Shown in pieces: positions 50,714 through 58,976 of a DNA stretch of 64,000 nucleotides (the first letter of the stretch is position 1; each line of letters opens with the position of its first letter). Position numbers and translations under genes: made by a program. The stretch is from contig NZ_CP180208.1 in assembly GCF_047553045.1 (NCBI RefSeq), positions 2,294,001 through 2,358,000 on the forward strand, written 5' to 3'. Below the pieces are notes generated by a model. The model worked only from the letters and a program-made list of their open reading frames with translations, had not been told where the DNA came from and searched no databases. Source of the DNA: Sphingomonas_L flavalba_A. GTDB taxonomy: Bacteria; Pseudomonadota; Alphaproteobacteria; Sphingomonadales; Sphingomonadaceae.

Positions 50714-52903
50714 TCAGCCTATCGACAGAACAAGGGTGGCCGGGCGCGACGCGGCGAGCCCGCCCTGCTGGACCACGGTTATCGTCACCTGCGCGCCATG
50801 CGCCGCGTCCCCGGCAACGTCGGCTGGCGGATAAACCAGCGTCGGCACCGCCGCCGCCGCCGCCCGTACGCTGCCGTCGGCGCGGGTGAAGCTGACACGA
50901 TACGCCTCCTCCGGCTCGCCGACCGGCACGTCGCCGCCGTCGCGCCACAGCCAGCCGTCCCGGCTCCGCCGCGTCCAGCGCAAGGCGAATCCGCCATCGC
51001 CCAGCGGCATGGCGGCCAGCGCTATCGGCGCCGGCGGCCGCATCCCGCAGCCGGCCGCCTCAACCCACGCCTCGGCCGCGCCGGCACCGTCGCCGACCCC
51101 GCTCGCCATGACCCGGATGGTGCCGCCGACCGCGCTCGCCGGCGGGGTGAAGCGCGCCAGCGCCTCCGCCTCGATCAGTACGAACCGCTCGTCCGCCGCG
51201 TGGCCGCCTATCGCCCACTCCGTCCCCCGCCGCCCGCGCAGCAGCCGCGTTATCCGCCAGCGCCCGCCGCCCAGCGGCTCGGCCGCGCCGAACTGGATCA
51301 ATTCCTCGCCAATCAGCGCCAGATTGGCGCCACCAATCAGCGCGGGGTCGTCGGCGCCGGCCAACGCCACCGCGTCGTTCAGCAGCACCACCGTCACCGC
51401 ATTTTGCGCGTCGAACAGCGTCGTGCTGCCCGCCGGCAACACGGTCTCGGCCACGCCGATCACCGCCGGCGCCGCCGTCGCCCCAATTGGCTGCCACCGC
51501 CCGCCGTCATCAGTCGACAGCAGCAGCGCGGCGCGGCGCCAGCCCGGCTCCGGCCCGGCTGCCGCGACAAACAACCGCGGTTCGCTGGGCGCCACATCCT
51601 CGATCGGCGGCAGGTCGAGCAGGTGGACGACGGTCGGCCCATGCACCAAATCGGGCGCGGCATTGCCCCGCCCCGGCTCTGCGGCGGGTGGCGCCAGCAT
51701 CGGCGCACTCGTCTCCCGCACCAGATCGAGCGCCAGCGCCATCCGCTCCAGCGTCCATCCCGCCACCCGCCAGCGCCCGCCCTCGCCGGCAAAGCCGATG
51801 CGGTCGCCGGGCCGGATCGCCATCCGCCGCCAGCCCAGCGCCACCCGCCGCCGCAGCCGCCCGGCGGCGTCGCGGGCGATCCGCGCCTCGGCCAGCGCCT
51901 TCGCCGCCCCGGCGTCCAGCGCGGCCGGCAATGCAATGGCCAGCGCCCCCCGCCCCGGCCCCGGCCGCCGCGCGCGTTGCAACCCGGCCTGATAATCCCG
52001 CGCCGGCTCGTAATAGCTCACCGTCACCTCCGCCGGCAGGCTGCCCGCCGCCGCCCGGCTGTCCTGCTCGTCATCGGCGCCACCGGCCGCCGCCCGCCGC
52101 TCGCCAGCGCCGATCACCGCCCCCGGCGCCGCCCCCGCCAGTGTCAGCGCCGTCCCATCATCGCTGATCGACAACGGCACCGCATCGGCGATGCTGTCGA
52201 TCACCGCGCGCACGCTGTCGCCGGACGCGGCGAAGCCGCCGAACGCCGCTGGCACCTCTCCGCCCACCGCCCCGCCGGTCAGCGCGCCAATGACCGCGCC
52301 GACACCGACTGGCCCTGCATCCGCCTCCACCTCAAAGGTCAGCGACGGGATGCGGTTGCCATAGGCGCCAAGCTGGAACCCCTCGAACACCGCATAGGCG
52401 CCGCCGCGCTGCGCCGGCGTCATCGCCATGCCCTCGGCGGCGGCAATCAGCGGGTCGACCGGCTGGTCCTCGCCGCCCAAATGGAGGCGATAGCCGGTCT
52501 CGGTCTTGAAATCCCCCGCCGCCCCGCGCAGCAGCTTGCCGTCGGCCCAGATCCGCCCGACCCGCCGGATCGGCCGCGCCGACAGCAGCACCGCGAACGA
52601 CGCCGAATAGCTGTAGCTGGTGACGGACGGCCGCCCCTTGCCACCGCCGCTCTTGTGTCGGTCCTCGATCAGGTCGGTCGCCCAGATCACCGTCCCTGCC
52701 ACCCGCATCGTCCCGAACAGCCTGGGGATCGGCGATCCGTAGGACGATGTCTGGACGGACAGGTCACCCAGCCGCGGCCCCTGCCGCCCCTTCGGCTTGA
52801 ACAGCACCGCCTGGTCGAAGGTCTGGCCGACGATCGCGCCGACCGCGCCGCCCAGCGGCCCGCCCAGCATCCTCCCCAGCCCGGTCAGCAACAGCGTCGC
52901 CAT
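50714..52903 (-). CDS. Tail-tip / baseplate protein, short form of GTA megatron (gp15)
   Basis: The 729-residue protein starts MATLLLTGLGRMLGGPLGGA and continues VGAIVGQTFDQ, RQGPRLGDLSVQTSSYGSPIPRLFGTMRVAGTVIWATDLIE, then GRIWADGKLLRG and AVFEGFQLGAYGNRIPSLTFEV, as at the start of GTA gp15. The C-terminal part contains RYRVSFTRADGS-like fibronectin segments. The R. capsulatus protein is about 1300 residues and carries a TIM-barrel hydrolase domain in its first half; this protein is little more than half as long and I see no such domain. It should close the tail and contact the host. The ATG directly follows the stop of the peptidase gene. Confidence 0.88.
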   Translation of the reverse strand: MATLLLTGLGRMLGGPLGGAVGAIVGQTFDQAVLFKPKGRQGPRLGDLSVQTSSYGSPIPRLFGTMRVAGTVIWATDLIEDRHKSGGGKGRPSVTSYSYSASFAVLLSARPIRRVGRIWADGKLLRGAAGDFKTETGYRLHLGGEDQPVDPLIAAAEGMAMTPAQRGGAYAVFEGFQLGAYGNRIPSLTFEVEADAGPVGVGAVIGALTGGAVGGEVPAAFGGFAASGDSVRAVIDSIADAVPLSISDDGTALTLAGAAPGAVIGAGERRAAAGGADDEQDSRAAAGSLPAEVTVSYYEPARDYQAGLQRARRPGPGRGALAIALPAALDAGAAKALAEARIARDAAGRLRRRVALGWRRMAIRPGDRIGFAGEGGRWRVAGWTLERMALALDLVRETSAPMLAPPAAEPGRGNAAPDLVHGPTVVHLLDLPPIEDVAPSEPRLFVAAAGPEPGWRRAALLLSTDDGGRWQPIGATAAPAVIGVAETVLPAGSTTLFDAQNAVTVVLLNDAVALAGADDPALIGGANLALIGEELIQFGAAEPLGGGRWRITRLLRGRRGTEWAIGGHAADERFVLIEAEALARFTPPASAVGGTIRVMASGVGDGAGAAEAWVEAAGCGMRPPAPIALAAMPLGDGGFALRWTRRSRDGWLWRDGGDVPVGEPEEAYRVSFTRADGSVRAAAAAVPTLVYPPADVAGDAAHGAQVTITVVQQGGLAASRPATLVLSIG

Positions 52904-53299
52904 TCAGTCCTCCACTCGCCACACCCCGATCACCGGCCAGCCCGGCCGCCCCGGCACCTCGACCACCCGGCGCAGCCCGGCGTCGGCATGGACGAACCCG
53001 CGTGCCGTCAGCACCGCGAGGTGAAACTGTCCCGGCCCGGTCGCCAGCAGCATCACGTCGCCCGGCGCGTCCTCGTCCGCGCGCACCAGCCCGGCTGCAT
53101 CCAGCCGCGCGGCCCAGCCATCGGCGTTGCCGCCGCGCAGCGCGTAACCTTCCGGCACCGCCCCCGCATGCCCGGCCCCGCGCAGCGCACAGGCGGCCAC
53201 GCCAACGCAATCCAGCCCAAAGCGCGGATCGCGCCCGTGCAGCCGGAAACGCGCGCCGACCAGCGTCTGCGCCGCCGCCGCCACCGCCGCCCCCGTCAT
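52904..53299 (-). CDS. NlpC/P60-type cell-wall peptidase of the tail (GTA gp14)
   Basis: The 131-residue protein has the NlpC/P60 papain-like pattern: nucleophile Cys31 in RFGLDCVGVAACALRG, His93 in GQFHLAVLTARGF, and His104 as a possible third residue. The domain cuts peptide cross-links of peptidoglycan. In GTA and siphophage tails it sits at the tip and opens the recipient wall. It is shorter than free NlpC proteins but normal for tail peptidases. It lies between the hub (DUF2163) and tip genes exactly as gp14 does in the R. capsulatus GTA cluster. Confidence 0.9.
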   Translation of the reverse strand: MTGAAVAAAAQTLVGARFRLHGRDPRFGLDCVGVAACALRGAGHAGAVPEGYALRGGNADGWAARLDAAGLVRADEDAPGDVMLLATGPGQFHLAVLTARGFVHADAGLRRVVEVPGRPGWPVIGVWRVED

Positions 53300-53300
53300 C

Positions 53301-54113
53301 TCATTCCCCCGGATAGCGGGTCAGCAGGTCGTTGCCGGGCAGGAACGGCTCGCCTCGAAAATTGACCGCGTTGGCAAAGCGCCCGGCGCAAGTCGCCAGC
53401 CTTTTGTCGCATCCCTCGGTCAGCAGCACCCGCGCGCCCGCGCTCACCGCAAAGGCCGGCGGCTCGGCCAGCGTCACCACCGCCCCGCTCGATGCCAGCA
53501 CAGCCGCGCTCGTCCCGCCATTCGGCCCGTCGATCCAGCGCAGCAGCCCGTTGCCCCACGCGTTCGCGCCCGGCTCGGCGGCATCCAGCGTCACCGTCGC
53601 GCCGTCCGCCGCCACCACCCGCGCCATCCGCCGCCGCCCGCGCAACGCGACACGACAGCGCCGGTCGCCCAGTTCGGCGCGGCAGGTCGGCGACGTCGCC
53701 TCGCTTGCCGGCGCGTCGAGCAGCGCGGTCGGCCCGTTCAGCGCGACGCTGAATGTCCCCCGCGCCTGCTCGACTGCACCGAACGTCCCGCGCAGCAGCA
53801 CCAGCGCCTCGCCCGGCGCCGTCCAGTCGGTGGCGAACAGCCGCACCGCCGCCCCGTCCCAGCGCCCGGCCGCCAGGTCGTCGGCGCTGATCGCCGCGGC
53901 GGTCAGCGCCCCGCTCACCTCGACCGAATCCGGGTCGATTCCGTCACTCTTCTCGATCGCCGACGGCAGCATTCCCGGCGCCGCGCGATAGCGCAGCCCG
54001 TCCATCTCCAGGTCGCGGTCGTGGCTGGTGAAGCCCAAAGTCACGCCGTCGCGCCGGGCGATCCGCCAGCAAAAGGCGATCGCGCCCAGCGGCGCGTCGA
54101 GCAGCCCGCTCAT
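53301..54113 (-). CDS. Tail hub protein, DUF2163/BR0599 family (GTA gp13)
   Basis: The 270-residue protein matches the DUF2163 family: FCWRIARRDGVTLGFTSHDRDLEMDGLRYRAAPG at the N-terminus and a C-terminal NAVNFRGEPFLPGNDLLTRYPG. Four cysteines, Cys144 (SPTCRAEL), Cys153 (RRCRV), Cys235 (EGCDKR) and Cys242 (ATCAGRF), fit the iron-sulfur cluster site known in tail hub proteins such as lambda gpL and reported for GTA hubs. It should form the ring between distal tail protein and tip. The start overlaps the end of the DUF2460 gene by four bases. Confidence 0.9.
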   Translation of the reverse strand: MSGLLDAPLGAIAFCWRIARRDGVTLGFTSHDRDLEMDGLRYRAAPGMLPSAIEKSDGIDPDSVEVSGALTAAAISADDLAAGRWDGAAVRLFATDWTAPGEALVLLRGTFGAVEQARGTFSVALNGPTALLDAPASEATSPTCRAELGDRRCRVALRGRRRMARVVAADGATVTLDAAEPGANAWGNGLLRWIDGPNGGTSAAVLASSGAVVTLAEPPAFAVSAGARVLLTEGCDKRLATCAGRFANAVNFRGEPFLPGNDLLTRYPGE

Positions 54114-56416
54114 CCCTCGCGTACCTCGACCAGCGGAACGGACGCCACCGCCCCGGCGAGGAACGTCGCCCGGCTGACCTCCAGCCGATCCTCGGCAAAG
54201 CGCACCGGCACGGCGAAGCGGAAGCCGGCGCTGACAACCGCGCCTGCCGCCGGTGCCGCGTCGAACCGCACCACCCCGCCTTCGCCCAACGTCCAGCCGC
54301 CCGCCACGACACCATCGACGGCAACGCGCACGCTCTCCGTCACCGGCCGGCTGATCCGCCGCATCTGCGCTTCCCCGCCATCGCCATAGCTCTTGGTCAG
54401 CGCGAATTCGGTCGTCACCCCGTCGCCCGTACCGATCCGCTGGTCCCCCGCATCCGGCGCCCCGGTCATGCCGTTCGAACTGTCGTCGAACGGATCGCGG
54501 AAGCGGAACCCCCGCGCCGCGCCGTGCCGCGCCCGGAAAAACCCGATCAGCGCCTGCACGTCCGCTTCAGATCGCACCCCCGGCCCGGCGTCGAAGCGCA
54601 GCCGCGCATCGGCCCAGTCGGCACTGCGCTGTTCCCAGCCACCGCCGGTGGTGACGATCGCGGTCGAAAATTCCGGCGTCACCGCCGCCTCCCGGCCGAT
54701 CGCCAGCGGAAAATCCACATCATCGAACGCCTGCACCGCCGCCTCCCCCTCGTCGAACGCCACGAACCCGTCACGCGCCACCTGCAGCAATGCCCAGACG
54801 AACGCCGCCGCCACCCCGCGCGCCCGCGCCGCCTCCGCCGCCCCCGCTATGTGCCGCCACTGTCCGGCATCTTCCGGCCGCAACACGAAACCGGAAAAAT
54901 AATGCTGCTCCGCGACCGGATAGCCGAGCCGCGCCTCCGCCTCGGCCACCGCCCGCGCGGTCGCCCCGCGGTTGCCGACGGTGACATGGTCGTAATCTTC
55001 CAGTTGCAGTACATCGAACGCCGGCCGCGCCCAGCCGACCGGCATGTTCGCGCGCCGCACCTCCGGCGCCGCCGGGTCGAGCACGCCGGGCAGATAGGCC
55101 AGCAACAGCGCCTCCGCCCCCGGCGCCTCGCCGCGCACCGCCGCGACCAGCGCCGCCGTCGACGCCGCCAGCGCCGCCCCCGCCCGGTCCAGCGTCGCCG
55201 TCTGCGCCGCATCCAACGCGCCGCGCACGTCGCCGATCGCCGCCGGCGCGATCGCGACGACCGCCGCCGCGTCGTACAGGCAGATCCGCCCGTCCGGCAT
55301 CACCCACCACCACGGCTCGCCGACCTGAAAGCGCACCGCCAGCCCGGCGTCGCGCGCGATCGCGGCAAACGCCCGCGCCACCTTTTGCAGATAATCCATC
55401 GCCCCGTCATGCGCCGGTGACAGCAGCGCCGACGGCGGCTCCCACCCGGTCAGCGCCGGGGCGCCGTCCGCCGCCCGCTGCTTCCAGCCTTCCGGGCAAT
55501 GCATGGCGAGCAGCTCGTAGGACAGCGACAGGATCAGCCCGAACCCCAGCCCCCGCGCCCGCGCGGCGAAATCGCGGTGCCACGCCGCCGCCGCGCCGTT
55601 CAGCGCCGGCCCGGCCGGATCGACGGTGCCGTCCACGCCCAGCCGGAAATAATGGCTCATCCCGACATAATGGTTGATCGCGCCGCGATAGCCCAATTGC
55701 AGCGCCTGCCGCAGCACCCGCTCCGGCGTCAGGTGATAGGCGTCGTCATAGCCGGTGGCGATCGCCAGCCCGTTGGCCGGGATCAGCACGTCGCCGATCT
55801 CCAGCACCGATCCCGCCCCGTCGCAGGCGATGCCGCTCAGCTCCACCCACCCTTCCGCCGGCGCCGCCAGCGCCGCGTCCGCACCGGTAAAGCCCGGCGC
55901 GACCAGCGACACGAACAGCCGGTCGATATCCCCCGCCCACACCGGATCGGCCTCGCCGGGCAACGCGAATCCGCCGGCGAGCGCGTCGAAATCCAGCACC
56001 ACCGCCGCGTCCTCCGGCGTGCCCTCGGCATAATTCCACAGCCGGACCAGCCAGGTCCGCGCCGCGCCCGCCGCGTCGCGCCCCTCGATGGTCAGCGTCG
56101 GGCCGTTGACCGCGTCTAACGGCATCACCCCGCCCGATTTCCAGCGGAACGCCAGCCGGCACCCGCGAAAATCCCGCGCTGTCTCATAGGCAAGCAGCGG
56201 GTGGTCGAACCGGTCCTCCGCTTCCCAGATCAACCCGGCCAGATCGTCGGCGCGGTAAAAGGTCGCGTCGATCCGCAGCCCGTCCGCCCCGCGCGTCACC
56301 GCCGACGCCATCATCGGCCGCGGAAAATTCAGCGTCCAATAGGCCGGGTCGAACCGCTTGATGAACCCGCTCTCCTGCCCCTCGCGCCCCTGCGCCAGCC
56401 ACCAGCCCATGCTCAC
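54110..56416 (-). CDS. DUF2460 distal tail protein with ~550-residue hydrolase-like N-terminal extension (GTA gp12 position)
   Basis: The 768-residue protein ends in a DUF2460 domain (about 565-768: EFSTAIVTTGGGWEQRSADWADARLRFDAGPGVRS, FFRARHGAARGFRFRDPFD, IGTGDGVTTEFALTKSYG). GTA gp12 consists of this domain alone, about 210 residues. The added N-terminal part begins GFIKRFDPAYWTLNFPRPMMASAV, then has YRGAINHYVGMSHYFRLG, GFGLILSLSYELLAMHCPEGWKQ, AVRFQVGEPWWWVMPDGRICLYD and DVLQLEDYDHVT. This spacing of acidic and aromatic residues at strand ends resembles a TIM-barrel glycoside hydrolase or the barrel domain of non-contractile tail sheath proteins. The fold is inferred, not proven. Confidence 0.85.
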   Translation of the reverse strand: MSMGWWLAQGREGQESGFIKRFDPAYWTLNFPRPMMASAVTRGADGLRIDATFYRADDLAGLIWEAEDRFDHPLLAYETARDFRGCRLAFRWKSGGVMPLDAVNGPTLTIEGRDAAGAARTWLVRLWNYAEGTPEDAAVVLDFDALAGGFALPGEADPVWAGDIDRLFVSLVAPGFTGADAALAAPAEGWVELSGIACDGAGSVLEIGDVLIPANGLAIATGYDDAYHLTPERVLRQALQLGYRGAINHYVGMSHYFRLGVDGTVDPAGPALNGAAAAWHRDFAARARGLGFGLILSLSYELLAMHCPEGWKQRAADGAPALTGWEPPSALLSPAHDGAMDYLQKVARAFAAIARDAGLAVRFQVGEPWWWVMPDGRICLYDAAAVVAIAPAAIGDVRGALDAAQTATLDRAGAALAASTAALVAAVRGEAPGAEALLLAYLPGVLDPAAPEVRRANMPVGWARPAFDVLQLEDYDHVTVGNRGATARAVAEAEARLGYPVAEQHYFSGFVLRPEDAGQWRHIAGAAEAARARGVAAAFVWALLQVARDGFVAFDEGEAAVQAFDDVDFPLAIGREAAVTPEFSTAIVTTGGGWEQRSADWADARLRFDAGPGVRSEADVQALIGFFRARHGAARGFRFRDPFDDSSNGMTGAPDAGDQRIGTGDGVTTEFALTKSYGDGGEAQMRRISRPVTESVRVAVDGVVAGGWTLGEGGVVRFDAAPAAGAVVSAGFRFAVPVRFAEDRLEVSRATFLAGAVASVPLVEVREG

Positions 56417-56967
56417 TCCCCCGCCAGCAGCGCCTGGCGCACCGCCCGCGCCACCTGCCGGCTCGACCGCGCCAGCATCTGCGGCGCGTCGCCGCCGCCC
56501 GCCGCGTTGATCGTAATCGCCACCCGCACCTCGCGCGCGCCGCCGCCCGGCGCCTGCGCCTCGATCCGCCCGCTGCTCGTCGGCACGAACAATTCCGGCC
56601 CGCGCTCGCCGACGCGATAGGCGGCGCCCGGCGCCACCGGCCCGCCGGTCGCCCGCCCCGGCAGGCCGCCCAGCACCGCCGCCGCCACGCCCTGCACCCC
56701 GCCGCCGAACAATGTGCCCAGCCCGGCGCGGATCGCGCCACTGGCAATCTGCGCCATCGCCGCCATGGCCACCTTCTTCAGGTCCTCGAACCCCAGCTTG
56801 CCGGTCCTGACCGCGCGCAGCAGCGCGGTCTCGATCGTCCGCCCCGCCCGCTCCGCGCCCTTGCCCAACCCACCGTCCAGTTCGCCGCGCATCGCCTGCA
56901 CGTCGCGGGCAAAGCCGGCGGTGTCGGCGCGCACCGCCACCACCAGCCGCTCGATTTCCTCATCCAT
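56413..56967 (-). CDS. Short tail tape-measure protein (GTA gp11)
   Basis: The 184-residue protein starts MDEEIERLVVAVRADTAGFA, has a helical ELDGGLGKGAERAGRTIETALLRAVRTGKLGFEDLKKVAMAAMAQIASGAIRAGL stretch, then glycine-rich GTLFGGGVQG and ARATGGPVAPGAAYRVGERGPELFVPTSSGRIE, a signature of tape-measure C-termini. The very short length predicts a short tail, as in GTA particles (the R. capsulatus protein is of similar size), and not a full siphophage tail. The start overlaps the chaperone gene by eight bases, and its stop overlaps the DUF2460 gene. Confidence 0.9.
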   Translation of the reverse strand: MDEEIERLVVAVRADTAGFARDVQAMRGELDGGLGKGAERAGRTIETALLRAVRTGKLGFEDLKKVAMAAMAQIASGAIRAGLGTLFGGGVQGVAAAVLGGLPGRATGGPVAPGAAYRVGERGPELFVPTSSGRIEAQAPGGGAREVRVAITINAAGGGDAPQMLARSSRQVARAVRQALLAGE

Positions 56968-57148
56968 CGGGAAACATCTCCATCAACCGCGCGACATCGC
57001 CGCCGTCCGCCGCCGGCGTCTCGCCGGCCAGCGCGCCGATCACCGCCGCCAGTTCGGCGGGCGTCGCATCCCAGAATTCATCGGGCCGCCAGCCGAGCAG
57101 CGCCCCGGCAACCCCGGCCAGCCGCGCCGCGCTCTCGGCAAACATCAT
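56960..57148 (-). CDS. Phage tail assembly chaperone (GTA gp10.1 type)
   Basis: The 62-residue protein begins MMFAESAARLAGVAGALLGW followed by RPDEFWDATPAELAAVIGAL, the signature of the small alphaproteobacterial tail assembly chaperone family (R. capsulatus rcc01693 type). Such proteins bind the tape measure during tail assembly. The ATG at 57148 overlaps the stop of gp10 (CGATGATG) and has AAGGACG upstream. A longer in-frame reading further upstream has no support. Position between gp10 and the tape measure fits exactly. Confidence 0.85.
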   Translation of the reverse strand: MMFAESAARLAGVAGALLGWRPDEFWDATPAELAAVIGALAGETPAADGGDVARLMEMFPDG

Positions 57149-57447
57149 CGTCCTTGCAGGATCTGCATCAGCAGCACGCGCAGCACCGGCGTCGCCCGCG
57201 CCAGCCCGCCCGCCGCCACCGCCTCGCCGAACGCCGCGCGAGTCAGCCCGGCCGGCCGCGCCGTCAGGCAATGCCAGAACAACGCCACCATCTCGCCCAG
57301 CGCCATCCCGCCCGCCGCCGCCCGCTCGACCAGCGCGAACAGCGGTCCCAGTTCCTGCTCGGCGGCGACCAGCGCGGCAAAGCTCGGCCGCAGCACCAGC
57401 ATGTCGCCGCCGACGGCAATCGCCGCCTCCCCCCGCGCCGGGTTCAC
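57145..57447 (-). CDS. GTA gp10-like tail assembly protein
   Basis: The 100-residue protein begins with a GTG overlapping the tail tube stop (GTGA): NPARGEAAIAVGGDMLVLRPSFAALVAAEQELG, then ALGEMVALFWHCLTARPAGLTRAAFGEAV. This matches the family of GTA gp10, often named gene transfer agent family protein or tail tube assembly protein. Together with the next gene it takes the place of the gpG/gpGT chaperones of lambda. Function in GTA is inferred from position and general tail biology. Confidence 0.85.
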   Translation of the reverse strand: MNPARGEAAIAVGGDMLVLRPSFAALVAAEQELGPLFALVERAAAGGMALGEMVALFWHCLTARPAGLTRAAFGEAVAAGGLARATPVLRVLLMQILQGR

Positions 57448-57851
57448 AGCGACGCGACCGCGCCGGAACTTTCCAGGCTCAGCGTGTAATTGCGCTCGCC
57501 GTTATAATCCCCGGCATAGTCGAGCCGCGTCACCAGAAACCGCCCGCGCATCCGTTCGCCGCCCTCGAAGCTCAGCTCGTAATCGTCGAGCGTCCCGGCC
57601 AGCGCGCTCGCCTTGATCCGCCCCTCCGCCGCCGATCCGGTGAAGATGCCGGCGCCGGATACGGAGACGGAGCGCACCCCCGCCCCCGACAGCAATTCGC
57701 GCCAGCCGCCCGAATCCTTGCTGGTGATCTCCACCGCCTGCCCGTTGACTGAAAGCTGCGTCGTGCGCAGCCCGGCCACCGTCGCGAACGCCGGCACCTC
57801 CGCCCCGTCGCCCACCTTCAACAGAAACGCGCTTCCCTTTTCCGCAGCCAT
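57444..57851 (-). CDS. Major tail tube protein, TP901-1 family (GTA gp9)
   Basis: The 135-residue protein has the TP901-1 tail tube pattern: MAAEKGSAFLLKVGDGAEVP at the N-terminus, TVAGLRTTQLSVNGQAVEITSKDSGGWRELLSGAGVRSVSVSGAGIF, and LAGTLDDYELSFEGGERMRGRFLVTRLDYAGDYNGERNYTLSLESSG. It forms the stacked rings of the tail. The start is the ATG at 57851; a longer open frame upstream overlaps the tail terminator gene and is not needed. It lies eight bases after that gene. Confidence 0.92.
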   Translation of the reverse strand: MAAEKGSAFLLKVGDGAEVPAFATVAGLRTTQLSVNGQAVEITSKDSGGWRELLSGAGVRSVSVSGAGIFTGSAAEGRIKASALAGTLDDYELSFEGGERMRGRFLVTRLDYAGDYNGERNYTLSLESSGAVASL

Positions 57852-57859
57852 ACCGCCTC

Positions 57860-58240
57860 CTATTGCTCCAGCACCCGCACCCGATATTCGATCGTCGCGC
57901 GCCACCCGCCCCGGTCCCGCGCCATCCGCGCGCGCAGCAGCACCAGGCTCGCCATCCGCCATCCGCCCAGCGCCGGGTCCATCGCCTCGATCGCATCCTC
58001 GACCGTGCCGATCAGCGCGTTGAGCCGCGCCGGCCCGGCGCCATCGTCGACCAGCGTCACCGCCGTGCGCACCTCGCGCCCGCGCACGCCCTTGGCGCCC
58101 CAGTCGCCGGCCACCGCCTCACCGATCACCGCATGGGGAAAGCCGACCCGCGCCGGCGGCCCTTCGAACAGGTGGACGCCCGCGACCGTGCCGATCGCCC
58201 GCGCCAGCCCCGCCTGCACCGCCTCGACCGCGCCGCTCAT
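57860..58240 (-). CDS. Tail terminator, DUF3168 family (GTA gp8)
   Basis: The 126-residue protein matches DUF3168: AVEAVQAGLARAIGTVAGVHLFEGPPARVGFPHAVIGEAVAGDWGAKGVRGREVRTAVTLVDD and RATIEYRVRVLEQ at the end. DUF3168 proteins cap the tail tube at the head-proximal end. The ATG overlaps the stop of the 66-residue gene upstream by four bases (ATGA). Length and position fit gp8 of the GTA cluster. Confidence 0.9.
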   Translation of the reverse strand: MSGAVEAVQAGLARAIGTVAGVHLFEGPPARVGFPHAVIGEAVAGDWGAKGVRGREVRTAVTLVDDGAGPARLNALIGTVEDAIEAMDPALGGWRMASLVLLRARMARDRGGWRATIEYRVRVLEQ

Positions 58241-58437
58241 CCCAGCATCTCCCGCGCCATCAGCGCCACCGCCCGCCGGCTGGCCTCGTCCAGCGGCCGC
58301 GCCGCCGCCACGCCGTCGTCGGTCGCCACCGCCTCAATCCCGTCATCGGTGAGCGCGGCGGCCACCCGCGCGATCGCCGCCCGCCGCCGCCGCTCGCCCA
58401 GCGCCCGCGCCCACGCGCCCCAGTCCGCCGCGCTCAT
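58237..58437 (-). CDS. 66-aa protein of unknown function in the head-closure (gp7) slot
   Basis: The protein reads MSAADWGAWARALGERRRRA, then AIARVAAALTDDGIEAVATDDGVAARPLDEASRRAVALMAREMLG with small differences, and is probably a helix followed by a short beta hairpin and another helix. Both its start and stop overlap neighbouring genes as ATGA, which supports translation. It lies between the connector (gp6) and tail terminator (gp8), where R. capsulatus GTA has the head-closure protein of about 110 residues. I see no similarity to that family. Confidence 0.7.
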   Translation of the reverse strand: MSAADWGAWARALGERRRRAAIARVAAALTDDGIEAVATDDGVAAARPLDEASRRAVALMAREMLG

Positions 58438-58976
58438 CGCAGCCGCATCCGCCGGAACGGCCGCCACAGCGCCGCCACCGCCGCCGGCGGCGCGCTGTCG
58501 CCATCGTCGCCGTGGAGGTGAAGGTGGGCGACCAGCCGCACCACTCCCTGGCGGATCGGTTCGGCCAGCGTCGCCCAGTCCGCCGCCATCCCGGCGTCCA
58601 TCGTCACCCGCGCCCGCCCTGCGGTGCCGGGGGCGGTGACGCGCAGCCAGCCGTCGCCATTGGCGTCGATGTCGATCGCATAGGCGCCGACCGGCAGAGG
58701 AAAGGCGGCCCCCTCGGCGGGCAGCCCGGCGACGCCCACAATCGCGCGCACCGGCGTCGTCGCCAGCCGCCGCCATTCGCGCGCCACCGGCACCACCTCG
58801 TCCAGCGTCCGGGCGATCAGCACCTGCCCGCAAAACCCCTCGCCCAGCCGGATCGCCGTCGCCGCCAGCGCCAGCAGCGCCGCGTCGTCGCCATCATGGT
58901 CGATCCGCAGATAGGCCCTGATCGGATCGATCGCCGCGGCGATCGCCCCCGGCGGAATCGGTGCGGCGCCGATCAT
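58434..58976 (-). CDS. Head-tail connector / adaptor protein (GTA gp6)
   Basis: The 180-residue protein has the gp6-type adaptor pattern: AAIDPIRAYLRIDHDGDDAALLALAATAIRLGEGFCGQVLIARTLDEVV, a central beta-rich GLPAEGAAFPLPVGAYAIDIDANGDGWLRVT, and a C-terminal helix LAEPIRQGVVRLVAHLHLHGDD. These proteins form the ring under the portal and connect the head to the tail. The ATG overlaps the stop of a 20-codon frame (ATGA). It is separated from the capsid gene by the spike genes, unlike R. capsulatus, where gp6 follows the capsid directly. Confidence 0.9.
   Translation of the reverse strand: MIGAAPIPPGAIAAAIDPIRAYLRIDHDGDDAALLALAATAIRLGEGFCGQVLIARTLDEVVPVAREWRRLATTPVRAIVGVAGLPAEGAAFPLPVGAYAIDIDANGDGWLRVTAPGTAGRARVTMDAGMAADWATLAEPIRQGVVRLVAHLHLHGDDGDSAPPAAVAALWRPFRRMRLR

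Noticed and set aside
50219..53365. Very long plus-strand open frame of over 1000 codons across the tail genes
   Set aside because: It is antisense to three well-supported overlapping tail genes, low in complexity (Arg/Pro-rich) and lacks any recognisable domain.
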